DNA of 64,000 nucleotides from Collybia mongolica (Eukaryota > Basidiomycota > Agaricomycetes > Agaricales > Clitocybaceae), in NCBI GenBank assembly GCA_013420905.1, contig JAAXNY010000010.1:310001-374000 (forward strand), read 5' to 3'. The position numbers and the translations under genes are program-made. Within the stretch, counting starts at the first letter, position 1. Every line of letters begins with the position of its first letter. Below are positions 1 through 10,793 of this stretch, one piece after another. The notes beneath the pieces are model-generated. The model was not told where the DNA came from, made no database searches, and was given only the letters and a program-made list of their open reading frames with translations.

Positions 1-228
1 ACGAAAAATACGCACGTGTCGCAGGGGGTGGTCGCGCAGTGGCATGGCGCGGACGAGCCGGGGATAGATGCCGCATCGCTGGGCAGGGACGGCAGGTTCA
101 ACTGGGTGTGTTCGGTTCCTTCGCAGAAGAAGGTCAACCTGGTGCTTCAGTGGGAGGTTTGCGCGCCTGTCGGAGCGAATATCATAGGTTTGCGCGATGA
201 TTTACTACCAACGCCGTTTAGGCACTAG
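1..228 (+). CDS. DUF4139-family protein, C-terminal fragment cut by the window edge
   Basis: The frame is open from the first base to TAG at 226-228. It matches the end of the last exon of the two complete DUF4139 genes nearby: AQWHGADEPG, then LGRDGRFNWVCSVP, then LVLQWEV, compared with AQWEGADEQG and LGRDGQFHWVCAVP. It is therefore a third member of the local family and lies in the same orientation as the gene at 5677-7673. The other two proteins stop right after a Gly-Leu pair. This one reads on for 11 further residues because the stop codon is lost, giving a short C-terminal tail. The rest of the gene lies to the left of the window. Molecular function of the family in fungi is unknown. 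Confidence 0.85.
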   Translation, partial: TKNTHVSQGVVAQWHGADEPGIDAASLGRDGRFNWVCSVPSQKKVNLVLQWEVCAPVGANIIGLRDDLLPTPFRH

Positions 229-1420
229 AGTCGTCATCAACCCCGCTATTTGCATCAGATACTCCGGATCTCTGGACGTTGGAATACGTATAGCCTGTAT
301 GTAAGATAGAAGTATGACTTCACATGGACCTTTTGTGAAATGTATTCTAATTTAATTCCTTTTTCAGTTCATGACTCCTGAGCCTAGACTTGAGTCCAAA
401 CAAAGAGCCTTAGTATCAATCTCATCCTACCGTGTGAAAGTGGCTATACTGACACCCATGTTGGATGATTCATGGACAATGGAGGGCGGTTCGATTTTTT
501 TTCAAGGCATGATTTAATCCACATGATCCTTACGAAACCAGTCCTGATTTATTTCTCATTTTCTTACAGCTTCTTACGACCTTTCCGCCTCCAGGAGAGA
601 CGTTTGGAGTGGCAGTCGGACCTTTTATCGTGTCTGCCCTCGAATGTCAGTGCCACGGAGCTATTTCGTATCCAAGGTAAAAGTATGGTTTACTTCAGAC
701 GACCTGCTTGCGAAAACGAGTTCTCACTCGTTTTCGTTTCTTTCAGTGTTCCCGCCTCCTGAGCAGGCGTTCTTGAATGACAATGTTGTAGAGCTGTTTC
801 CTCTTGAAATTAATATAAATTTATGACCCACCTCGGACGGCCGACTTGTGAAACCATTTCTCATTCGTCTTTTTCATTTTCATCAGCCAGGCAGATATTT
901 GGGGTGGTTACGGAACTTTTTGATGCCGTGTCAGATACGAGTTCCGGTCAGCAAGCCGCATGATGGTGCGCATACCATATTTGGACGCGCTTACCCCTGC
1001 TTAGGCATCTACATGACCACGGACTTTGTGTGAAGGGACGAAGTGGGGAGCTATCACATGCCGATCGACAACACCTATAAGTGATTGGAATCAAACAGAC
1101 CCCCCCCCCCTCCCCCGAATTTGGGTGAATCTCCCGAGACCTTTGTTATTTAAGGAGTCAAACTCGATTCATGATTAGGTCGAGGCCACTTTCCATGACA
1201 AGCGCCCCCTCGCCCCCGGAATACTCTTAAGCGCCACCCACAACTTGGTAATGGAACCCGAAATAGACGTTGCAAGGGCCCACTGGTCACAGGGCCAACC
1301 CTTCACCACGGACTCAAAGAGTGACCCAATCCCAACCCAGGGTTTTCTTCACTCGCGAATAAGTGAGTTCCCCTTGTATCATCACGGGTGACGCAATCAA
1401 CCCGTGTGTAACAGAAACCA
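229..1420. other. Intergenic DNA, no gene recognised
   Basis: Short open frames exist but none shows family resemblance or a convincing exon structure. A pyrimidine (C) tract lies at about 1100-1118. CpG content is like that of the neighbouring genes, so this is not part of the repeat-rich half. Confidence 0.5.
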
Positions 1421-2506
1421 ATGGAGGCGATGTTGGTTCGCACAACCAGTTCAACCTATACCATTTTTGTAACGTCAGCCCAGATGACGGCTATCATGGC
1501 GCGAACAGAAGTGAGAATCTCTGATATCTTGATGATTACATGTTTGACACGACCGACCGCAGTGAAATTGCGGCTGGGACAGCTCATGTGGGACATGGGC
1601 AAGGGGAGAGGTTGCCCATTGACTAAAGAAAGTCGGGAGGAAGCCATGAAATGCGGCCCCGAACCATCATTGGGAGGTAGAGTCTGTCCCGCCATCGATC
1701 GTCGCGGACATGTGCCAACCACCGCCAACAACATTAACCAGGGGCAAGTGGATATCCCCCATGACTGCGACGATCTCGTACATACCGACGAGTATCAACT
1801 GTCATCTACGTCCACGGTACTCATCACAGGCGATAAATTTAAACAACGCATTCTGATTGATACAATAATAAATGTGTACGATAAAGTAACTCAACACCCA
1901 CGTTCCTCCCGTGAGCCATATACGACTCTCATCCTCCACCTCGGCAACCGCATCAAGCACGGACAAGTTAAAATTTCCAACCTTAAAGGCGCCCTCGAGA
2001 AATACATTCCTCTTCCCATGAAAGTGAAGCTCTCTCAGTCGAAATCTACGCTCTTTTGCTACCCTGGTACGTCATACACTGACGCCAATCTGGGTGGGCT
2101 CAGGGACGCAGTCTGGAGTCAGATTTGTCCACTCCTGGGCGTCCATACGACTGACAGCTGGCGGTTGAAACTGTTCAATTCATGGCCCTCAATAGTCATC
2201 CACAACGTCCCCGTGGGAAGTTCGAACGAGCTGCTCGCTCCGCCGGACCTATACGCTCGCGTGAAATCTGAGCTCGTCCAACATAGCGAAACAGCTGATC
2301 TTCAACTTGATGACATCAAGTCGATCCGATGTCTTATTAAGGGTGAAAAGGTCCAAGCCAAAGGGGAGGTTTCAATGAAAGTATCCTTCGGACATCGGGA
2401 GAATGCCCGTCACTTCCTTGAGCACGGCGCGTCCATATTTGGCGCACAATGCAGGACGTCTTCGTACATTCCGAGGAAGTCTCGCCGGAGGAGATCTCAC
2501 CCGTGA
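1421..2506 (+). CDS. LINE ORF1 (gag-like) open frame, probable retroelement relic or domesticated copy
   Basis: This is an uninterrupted 361-codon frame. The last ~120 residues have the layout I associate with ORF1 proteins of fungal Tad1-like LINEs: an IHNVPVG strand near residue 270, a basic middle, a segment with NARHFLEHGASIFGAQCR near residue 330, and an Arg-rich end (PRKSRRRR). No reverse transcriptase or endonuclease follows; the frame ends in ordinary intergenic DNA. The first ~100 codons look less protein-like, so the true start may be further in (for example the region after codon 105). Base composition matches the host genes, unlike the CpG-poor LINE relic at 15.8 kb. This could mean a recent fragment or a copy kept by the host. 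The family call rests on residue pattern only. Confidence 0.5.
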   Translation: MEAMLVRTTSSTYTIFVTSAQMTAIMARTEVRISDILMITCLTRPTAVKLRLGQLMWDMGKGRGCPLTKESREEAMKCGPEPSLGGRVCPAIDRRGHVPTTANNINQGQVDIPHDCDDLVHTDEYQLSSTSTVLITGDKFKQRILIDTIINVYDKVTQHPRSSREPYTTLILHLGNRIKHGQVKISNLKGALEKYIPLPMKVKLSQSKSTLFCYPGTSYTDANLGGLRDAVWSQICPLLGVHTTDSWRLKLFNSWPSIVIHNVPVGSSNELLAPPDLYARVKSELVQHSETADLQLDDIKSIRCLIKGEKVQAKGEVSMKVSFGHRENARHFLEHGASIFGAQCRTSSYIPRKSRRRRSHP

Positions 2507-3112
2507 ACGGAGCTGATGATTCCGGAGTCAGACGGGGGCCTAGTCAATTGTTAACGCCACCACATCTTTGGATTTTGCTTACACTATATCTCTATGCAGC
2601 TCTATTGCCACCTTCTTTTCAACTTTGGCCTACCGACAGAGTCTGGTCGCACTATGTATCACCCTCCGTCGCCACATTCCCTACAGCACATAGCTATTAT
2701 ATACTAAGGATGTAAATTATTTCGTTCTATATTAGCCTTGTAAATCCGTATATTTATACTACTTGACCTTAGCTTTTGCATCAACTTGACCCCAAGTTTC
2801 ACAAAAGTTGAGGTCAAATTGAGGCGGAACTGCGACATGTGAATCACCATATCATCAATTCATATCTGCGAATCTCGTTTAGAAATTATCGGCGACCGGC
2901 ATTTCTGCCCCATGTCCTCATACATTCAATATCAACGCGTATAACAAAACAATTATACATCACTTTAATTTCTAGCTTCAGAACTAGCAAGCTAAGAATG
3001 GAGGGAAAGGCATTCAACGTCACAAAGACTCCACTCAAAACATACACATTGAATAATATACAATCCCCAAGCAACACCAAAATATCCAACCAGAAGCACC
3101 ACAGACCTTAAC
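2507..3112. other. Intergenic DNA between the LINE-like frame and the end of the DUF4139 gene
   Basis: No convincing gene is seen. The stretch is AT-richer than its surroundings and would carry the 3' untranslated region of the minus-strand gene that ends at 3113. Confidence 0.45.
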
Positions 3113-5126
3113 TTACAACCCCACAATATCAGTACGAAGCGGCGCCGAGACTTCCCAAGACAGCACAAGGTTGACTTTCCCCTGCGCCGGGACCGCACAC
3201 ACCCAATGGAACTGCCCGTCCCTCCCCAAATGCTCCATATCGAACCCCTGCTCGTCCGCCCCCTCCCACTGTGCACGCACCCCCTCGCCCACTTTCACCG
3301 CCGGCGGGGCCCGCGCCTCCCCGCCCGTGCTGCTCGCTTCGGGAACACTGAGGCCCGGGCTCACGAGCTTCACCGTGATCTGCGAGCTCTCTGACACGGG
3401 CACCTGGTCGACGACCTTGACGTCGCCTACCGCGTGCGCCTTGGCGTTGAACACCGTGATCCGCTGCGTGAAGACATGGGTCGACGACTTGGCGTAGAAC
3501 CCTGAGTGCGATACTTTCTTTGCGCGCGGGTGGTAGGTGATGCGGATCGAGGGGTCCAAGCTGCGTGGTATGTTAATTGGGGGTAGGGAATGAAACGTAA
3601 GGATGAGGCGTACCCGAGAGGACAGTCGAAGCTCTCCTGAGGGCTGACGAGGGGCACATTAGAGCGAGAGATGAAGCTCCCGTCGACGTAGACACTCGCT
3701 GTACCCTGGAGTAGCGTATAGTCTGAGGCATTTCTAATTTTGGCCTAGAATGAAATCAGGTCACGTGCAATAATCGGGAGAAGACGAGACGAACCTTCAG
3801 GTGGGTCCTCGCATCGACCTTTGGAACGGTGACCCACGACATCGACGCGTCCAGCTTCAGCTGCACCACCGTGACGTTGTGCGATGCATTGTCGCTGGGA
3901 ATCGTGATGACCCCCGGAACCCGGAACGTCGCACTGACATTCCCTTTAGATGATACCGCCAGCTCGCGGTGCTCAATCTCAGTACCTTCATAGCTGCTTA
4001 CTCTCCCTCTCGCAGAATACATGGGCGTTACTTCCACTGTTTCTCTCGTACCAGGCTCAATGAGCATGCTCTGCAATGCCATCCCGCCACCCCCTTTAGA
4101 TTTCTTCATCGCATATGGTCTGTGAACGGAGAGGTTCCATGGTGTGAGCGTCGGGATATTGACACCGAACGTCGGAGATGCAGTTTCGAGCGTCAAGGGG
4201 ACATCGTCCCAATCCTGTGATATCAACAGTAGTGAGCTTTGGGTAGGGAAAACGCGGGGGGGGGACGAACCTCGCCCGTATCCTGGGTAATTTCCGCTTT
4301 GTATATGAGAGTGACAGGCTTGTCTTTTGCTTGCATGTCGACCCGGATGTCGTAACCGGCAGTCCAATTCGCTTGCCGAACAGCTAGGTTCGCGGAGTTG
4401 AGTTCTGGGGCAACTCCATGAGGCATTGTGATGCGCGTACCGTATATGAGCACAATCTCGACTTCTCCCTCAGTATCCGCAAAGACGCCAATAGTAGCAC
4501 GCTTCCAGAGCCTTGTATCCCTTGTCGATCCCATAAGCTTTTCGCGCTCTGCCTTGATGTCTGCCTCGATCCCCTTCAGAGTCTTCTCCAGCTCTGATAC
4601 CCGCTTGTCCAATTTCTCTCCGGCAGTGTCGTAGCTCTCCATCACCTGCCCCAGATGCGTGACGTTGATGTGCTGGACGTTGAGCGTGGATAGGTATGCC
4701 TCGAGTGAGGCGAGTGATTTCTTCGCCCGCTCGAGAGCCTTTTGGTTCCATTCTTGCTTGGATAGGAGGGCCTCGAGATCCGGCGACGTGGTCGCGACTG
4801 CGGGTTTTGGAATGTTTGATAGGGCAACGTCGTGGATAGTGGCTGCTCCCCGCCCTTCCACCCTGTGCACACCAGTAAGCTTCTCCATACTGTTTCTGTT
4901 GCGCACAAAGAACGAACCTTAGTGATTCTGGGTCCAGTACATTGGGCAGTCCATTGATCGTCACTTGGTTCTGGCCAGTCTTGACTGGGAATTTGTACAA
5001 CCGTGTGATCTCTGCACGGCCAGAGTACAAGCTCACGTTGACGATTTTGCTGTCATTGATCGAGACCAGGTCAATTGTGTGACTTGCTTCGAACGGCGGG
5101 GGGGTTTCTTGGGGTACGGTGGTCAT
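3113..5126 (-). CDS. DUF4140/DUF4139-domain protein (mucoidy inhibitor A-like), six exons
   Basis: Exons on the minus strand are 5126-4918, 4862-4441, 4383-4271, 4214-3795, 3744-3614 and 3560-3113, giving 580 codons in one frame. All five introns are 50-57 nt with GT-AG ends. The N-terminal part (about residues 15-75, NVSLYSGRAEITRLY) is the DUF4140 strand region. A Glu/Lys/Leu-rich coiled coil lies at about 85-185. The rest is the DUF4139 beta-rich domain with NWTAGYDIRVDM, YKAEITQDTGE and FYAKSS. Intron 2 (4440-4384) is 57 nt with no in-frame stop, so retention would add 19 residues without breaking the protein. The neighbour at 5677-7673 is a divergent paralog with the same intron positions. 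Biochemical role is unknown; the family name comes from a bacterial relative. Confidence 0.88.
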
Positions 5127-5676
5127 TTCGAGTGTGTGAGTACCAAGTGGGGGTGGTGGTTGATATGTATGTTACGAGAGTTGAACTCGTTTGCTATTTA
5201 GTTATAATATTGACGTCCCTGTCATTCTCAGACACGCCCAGCCTTAGCGTCATTCCACACTGCCACCGTGTTCACATTGGAGCTTTGGAGAGCCAGGGGA
5301 GTCCAGGCCCCCAAGGAAGTCCTGAAGCTGAGTTTTGGTTGCCTTTTGGGCGCTTTAAGCTGTGATTTAACCTGTCATATGTATATGTAGCCACTCCATT
5401 TGGAAGTAGTAGATCACACACGAGATAGTTCGGAAGCGTGAGGCTATGCCTGCTGGAAATGCAGGGAAGGCGTGGGAAGATGCGGGACCGTGCCGGTAAT
5501 ATATCGGTCAATATTTCATTCTTAAGCTGTATTCTTCATCTACATATCTCCTCTCGCCCCTTTCCGCTAACCCATAGCCAATCGCAAGGCCCACCAATGA
5601 AGTCCGACCTATGCAGCAGGTATAAATATTGGGCCTTTGAACATGAAGATGCCTCAACTCGATCCACAAAACCCCC
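5127..5676. promoter_or_regulatory. Shared divergent promoter of the two DUF4139 paralogs
   Basis: This 550-bp gap separates the two start codons, which face away from each other. On the plus side there are two CCAAT motifs at about 5577 and 5600 and a TATA-like GGTATAAATATTGGG at about 5619-5633, some 50 bases before the ATG at 5677. On the minus side an AT-rich TATA-like stretch lies at about 5193-5210. Co-regulation of the pair is an inference from the layout. Confidence 0.5.
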
Positions 5677-7673
5677 ATGATTGAGGACACGGCACCACCA
5701 GCATTCGGACCCGCCAGCGCAATCGAGCTGGCATCCTTGGACGACGGCAAGATCACCCATGTCAGCCTATACGACCGCCGTGCAGAGATTACACGCATGT
5801 ACACAGTTCGCGTCAAGGCCGGTCAGAACCACGTCACGATCAACGGGCTGCCCAACGTGCTCGACCGCAATTCGTTGAGGTATGAGATCGTGTGCTGAAG
5901 TCTTCTCTCGATTATGCTCAATCACTACCCCGAACAGAGTTGAAGGGCGTGGCGCTGCCACTATCCACGATGTAGCGCTGTTAGAGATGGCCCCTCCGCC
6001 GATACAGGAGACCTCCGCAGTCTTGGACGGGTTGTTGGCCAGCAAAGAATTGTGGCAAATGGCTCTACACAGATGCAAGAAATCCGCCGAATCTCTGGAA
6101 GGCTATCTGCTCAGCTTGAACGTCCAGCATATCGATGCCATGCAAGTGGAGAAAGTGATAGAGACATATAATTTCACTGCAGGAAAAATCGATGAGAAAG
6201 TCGTTGAGCTCGGGGCCAGTATCAAGGATATCGATACCCAGATTACTGCAGAGCGCGGTAGACTTTTCGCGCTGGGTCAAACAGACCTGCAACTGAGGAT
6301 GCGGGCTTTCGTCAGTGTTTTCGCGCAGGCTGAGAGTGATATTGAACTCGTTTTGACATATGGTACGTACACCTCTCATATTTTGTGCTAAAAGATTAAA
6401 ATAAGCCCCCCCCACAGCCGTCCACGGCGCACGTTGGAGCGCCTGTTACGATATCAGGGCGGACATGCAGACCACAGATACACCCGTGACACTGTCTTAC
6501 AAAGCAGCGATCACCCAAAGCACTGGCGAGGCTCGTCCATTCGCCTCTTCCACAACTTCGAAACCTTACATTTATGATTAGGCCTGGGATAACGTTCCAC
6601 TAACATTAGAAACTATGGCACCGACGTTCGGCATTGATATTCCAAACCTCGAACCCCGGAGTCTTTCGGTTTACAAGCCACCCACTATAACCATCGGCAG
6701 GAGTCTGAGCACTCGATTTTTGGAAACAGAAGCTGAAACCGATGATGATGAGGAAATGGAAGAAGAAGAAGATTTCGAGGCTATGGACGTAACAGGCCGT
6801 GAACGTGCAATGGATCATCGAACCTCCTCTGTGTCCTCCAGAGGCGACGTGAGCGCGACTTTCGAAGTGCCCGGGGTGATTACGATTCCCAGTGATGGTG
6901 CTGTCCATAACGTCACAGTTGCGCAGCTAAAGCTCGATGCCACAATGTCGTGGACTACGGTCCCGAGGGTCGACACAAGGGCTTATCTGAAGGTTAGTAC
7001 TTAGAGTACCTGCTTGAAGGTTACATCGTGCTCAGAACCCTCCAGGCGTCCTTGAAGAACGATTCCGAGTACACTCTACTCCCGGGAACCGCAAGTGTAT
7101 ATCTAGACGGAACCTTTATTTCGAGGACCAATATTCCACTCGTAAGCCCCCAGGAAAGCTTCGATCACCCCCTCGGGTAAGAACACAATTTCATCTACGC
7201 CGACCTACTTAACATGTGTTCCTCTCAGACTGGACCCGTCCATTCGAGTCACCTACCACCCACTCGTCAAGAAAGTCTCGGAGACAGGTTTTTACACCAA
7301 AACGTCCAACTATTTCTACTCGCAACGCATCACCGTGCACAACACCAAGCCCAATAGAATTGACAACTTGAAGGTCGTAGATCGAGTACCTATCTCCGAG
7401 GACGCCCAGATTACGGTCAAACTCCTTAGCCCTGCTTTGACGATCCCTGAACTCTCGCCTAGCGGGGAGCCTCGTGCGCCGCCTTCCGTGAGGGTTGGTG
7501 ATGGTGTGGTTGCGCAGTGGGAAGGCGCCGATGAACGGGGATCTGATATAGGGGCTCTGGGGCGAGATGGGAAGTTCCATTGGGTGTGCTCGGTGCCTGC
7601 AAAGGGCAAGATCAATCTCCTCCTCTCGTGGGAGGTTAGTGCACCTGTTCTTACGCAGATTGTTGGGTTGTAA
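5677..7673 (+). CDS. DUF4140/DUF4139-domain protein, paralog with one GC-AG intron
   Basis: Exons are 5677-5879, 5938-6362, 6418-6530, 6582-6992, 7046-7176 and 7229-7673, giving 575 codons. Exon lengths 3 and 5 (113 and 131 nt) are the same as in the minus-strand paralog and all five intron positions match. N-terminal motif is HVSLYDRRAEITRMY; later motifs are RWSACYDIRADM, YKAAITQSTGE and FYTKTS. An acidic run of Asp/Glu sits at about 6740-6780 and is absent from the paralog. Intron 3 (6531-6581) starts with GC where the paralog has GT at the same place; if it is not removed, a TAG at 6579-6581 ends the protein early. Intron 2 here contains stops, unlike the 57-nt intron of the paralog. Function unknown. 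Confidence 0.87.
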
Positions 7674-7825
7674 TGCCATGCATAATCTATGGATTCTCAA
7701 CACGCCAGAGCAGACCTCAGGCGGCCTCCCACCAGACAGAACAACCAAAGGAGTGTTTGAATTACTAACGAGTGTCTATTATCATTACGTATCATATTTT
7801 CGCAAACGACGGCCGTCTTTAGCCT

Positions 7826-8502
7826 TCAGCGTGTCCCGCCTTCCTCGGAGCCCTCTTCGATCATCGACAGCCTATTCTGGATGGAGCTCTCAAAGTCCTC
7901 CCCCTTCGAGATTTCCTGTTCGATTTCAAGGAGCCGCTTGTACGTGTTCTGCAGCTGGTCTTCCAGCTCTTTGCGTTTGGCGACGTCCTTGACTTTGGGG
8001 AGGTAGGTCTCCTCGACGATGGACTTGAATTGCCAGGGATCGATCATGACCATCTCTGAACTCGCATCGCGGTGGAAAACCTGCACTGCGTGTCAGGCGA
8101 ACCTCTTACGGTGCGTTTCACAAATAGGGAGGCGTACTGGGTCGGCCTCAGGATCCTCTAGTTCCTCGTTTGTGCTCTCCTTCTCATTGCGGACGGTTTC
8201 TGAGGAGCTGTGAGTTGGCACTCGCTTCATGGGCTGGGCGTACGGGGCACCCGTTAATGATATATCGTTCTGTGACGTAATAATAATTGAATAGCTACTT
8301 CAGTGTTTTCAAGCGATTCTAGCGTTTCGTTCCAGTTCGAACCCTCACCGCGCTTGCTGCTCGCAGTGGAGGCACTACTCTTGCGCGGCGCCGGCAGTAT
8401 CTTGACGAAGAGCGTTTTGACGGAGGATGTCCAGCGCTTGCGCTGGCGCGGCGGTGCGGCGCAGGCCTGGCCTTGCCCTTGCACGTTCCGCAGACTGCCC
8501 AT
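7826..8502 (-). CDS. Hypothetical small coiled-coil protein, three exons
   Basis: Exons are 8502-8299, 8233-8138 and 8080-7826, totalling 555 nt (184 codons). Introns are 65 and 57 nt with GT-AG ends and keep phase 0. The N-terminal third is basic and low in structure (RQRKRWTSS, then Ser-rich). The last exon encodes a charged helix with heptad character (KRKELEDQLQNTYKRLLEIE, then GEDFESSIQNRLSMIEEG). The start at 8502 was chosen because the frame upstream is Pro-rich and looks like leader; a start further out in the same frame is possible. It is convergent with the DUF4139 gene ending at 7673, with only about 150 bases between stops. I do not recognise the family. An assembly factor or a small subunit of a larger complex would fit the shape, but that is a guess. 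Confidence 0.6.
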
Positions 8503-9113
8503 GGCAGAATGGGAGGCGTAGTGTGTGGGTTGGGGGGGATTGCGGGTGGGGGCTGCGGGCTGGGAACGCGCGCGAGGAGGGGGTGGGGTGGGTGGGTGCT
8601 GGGTGGGACGGAGACGAAGGCTGCATAAGTGCAAGTTTTAAAGTGACATCGGCTGGGTGCGGCCCTGAGCTCGCGGACGTTTTTGGGTGGCACTCGAGCT
8701 AATGAGCCTCGGCCTAGGTTATGCGTCCAACCACATCTTCGAGTCTTTAGCTGACGCTTTTCGCGATATCGTTAATATTCCCTCAGTGGTGCACAAACAA
8801 TTTGAGTTGTTGTGGGAGGAGTTCTGATCTTCCGGGATAACCGTAAATGAAATTTTTTTCACAACTTACCCATTCGGAGCGTGCACCGGGAGCCGACTTT
8901 GGTAAGATATTTTCCTTTCTGGATCGAGAGCGGAGATGATGGGCAAGGGACGCTGATGCGGGAGGTCACGGGACCAGAAGAGAGTTTTCTTATTACAATC
9001 ACACAGCGTTTGCTTAGGCGTCGCATTGGATGCACAACATAGAAACTAGGCGTTCCTGGGCAGAACCGCACGACTCGGATACACCTCCTCCTCCTCGAAA
9101 ATCCGACACCTCA
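8503..9113. other. Intergenic DNA, promoter side of the coiled-coil gene and 3' side of the peptidase gene
   Basis: A G-rich stretch at about 8520-8620 is C-rich on the minus strand and is likely the pyrimidine-rich leader of the gene starting at 8502. No further gene is supported. Confidence 0.4.
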
Positions 9114-10793
9114 TCATGGTATCTTTCCCGCCTTCCTCAGTAACTCCTTGACTCTTTCGACAGGGAGAGTCCTCCACCTCTGCCCCGTGTACCCATCTAA
9201 TTCTTCCGCTGCCAAGAGCGCGTTGAGGATGGCTTCTTCGGTAGCGTCCGACGCCGCGCGGTATATCGCATTCAGGGTTTCTGGGTTCACCGCCTCAATG
9301 TTCTGCCCCGTAGGTTAAGCGCATCGATGGGAAGAGCACTGGGGGGAGGACGTACGTATGTGGAAACGGGCTCAATGCCCTGTTCGTACTTTGGCGGTTC
9401 CAGAGGGGTCAGCGGACGGGCGGTGGAGAAACATATGAAGATATCTTGCGGGAATTTGAGTTGGATTCGTTGGGTGAAGTGATATGACACTTACCGCCGC
9501 TGCCGAACGAGACCCCGCCGCCTCCTCGCGAAATTCCAACTCCTGCACGGCGGGCAACAGACTTACACTACGAACATAGATTCAGTCCACCTTGGGAGGG
9601 GTGAGAGAGAAGTATCCATACATGATGCGGCAGGAGAGGCGCATCCGTGGCAATGACTACAATGATGCTAGAATGCAGTGAGTTCCAAGTTGGCGGCCAC
9701 TAGAATAGGTCCTTACCTCCCGTCTCCGTCTTTGGGCAGCCGTTCCTTACCTTCATATGTTGGATACCACGGCTTGGTATACCCTTCCTCTACGAGCGTC
9801 CGTCCAACAGGCACGCCGTCGATGGTCAGATCATACGGGACGCCGTGGTTAGCCTATGTAGGTCAGTTCAGCAAATTCCACGGGTGCAGGCGCGGAATGT
9901 AGGAGGACCTGAATGAGGACCCCAACGGTGAACGTCCGCCCGCTAGTGCCAGGAACAACGCGGGACGAGGTTCCAGTGCCTCCTTTCATTCCAAAGGCAA
10001 CCATGGGCGTACCTCCTCTGAGAGAAACGAGGCTTAGATCTGAGATCGTCGGAGCGCAACAAGAACGGTTTAATCACCCGACATTCCCCTCTCTCACAGG
10101 TCCGCTCTTCATATCCTCGACCGCTTCGTATAACTCCTCGTCGCCGATGGCGAACGATGCGGGATGGGACATGCGGTCGAATGTCTCGCCCACCACTGGG
10201 AGCGTGATGGTGATGGGATCGGGTAGGCCGTCGAGCTTTCCGAGTACTTGGGCTTTGTGAATTGCTAGCACTCGTGTCAGACTAGGTTATTGTTTGCTTC
10301 GGAAGTCGGACTGACCGCCGTAGACGTGGCCGACATTATGAGTTCCGGTGATCGCGATAGGCGCGTCGAGTTGGCCTGATTCCTCAACGAAGTGACTCCT
10401 AAGATCATGAAGGGCAATATTCGGACATGACGCGGACTTGAATGTGTATTTATGACGCACCCCGTAAGTTCTCCCACCGGCTGCAATGATTGGATGCCAG
10501 CGAAAGGCGGTTCGGTAGTCATATTATCAGTGCCAATGATGGTGACCCCCGCGCGTACGATGCCTTGGCGCTCCTCCGATCCCGGGTCATTGCCAGTTCT
10601 ATCCCCGAATGTTATAAGACGAGACCACAATCCGTATATATCAATCATACATTTGACCACATATTTTCTCCGCCATACCGACCTTGACGCGCGGCACATC
10701 TGTTATGGCATTGAAAGGCCCGGGGGACAAGAGGGGACCGATGGTTATGCCTAGATCTCTGGCGCGAGGGCGGGTGTTCTGGATATTTGACAT
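9114..10793 (-). CDS. S58 family N-terminal-nucleophile aminopeptidase (DmpA/beta-peptidyl aminopeptidase type), ten exons
   Basis: Proposed exons: 10793-10679, 10632-10461, 10398-10316, 10264-10078, 10017-9909, 9853-9717, 9667-9622, 9567-9495, 9444-9356, 9302-9114; the sum is 1200 nt (399 residues). Family landmarks in order: ARDLGITIGPL and FNAITDVPRVKVG near the start, GIVRAGVTII, GTHNVGHVYG, GNVGGGTPMVAFGMKGGTGT, QANHG with the conserved Asn, then GDGSIIVVIATDAPLLPHH, ARRAGVGISRGG and GSGDIFICFSTAR. In this family the precursor cuts itself before a Ser that becomes the N-terminal nucleophile; here that Ser is residue 268, leaving a ~132-residue small chain as in DmpA. Substrates would be N-terminal D-, L- or beta-amino acids of short peptides. 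Introns 2-9 are GT-AG. The first intron (10678-10633) keeps frame only if it ends in CG, so either the exon 1 boundary is wrong or the acceptor is damaged. Confidence 0.82.

Noticed and set aside
4470..5126. Continuous 218-codon frame over the first exon of the minus-strand DUF4139 gene
   Set aside because: It reads through the first intron into a wrong frame; the paralog comparison shows a splice at 4917.
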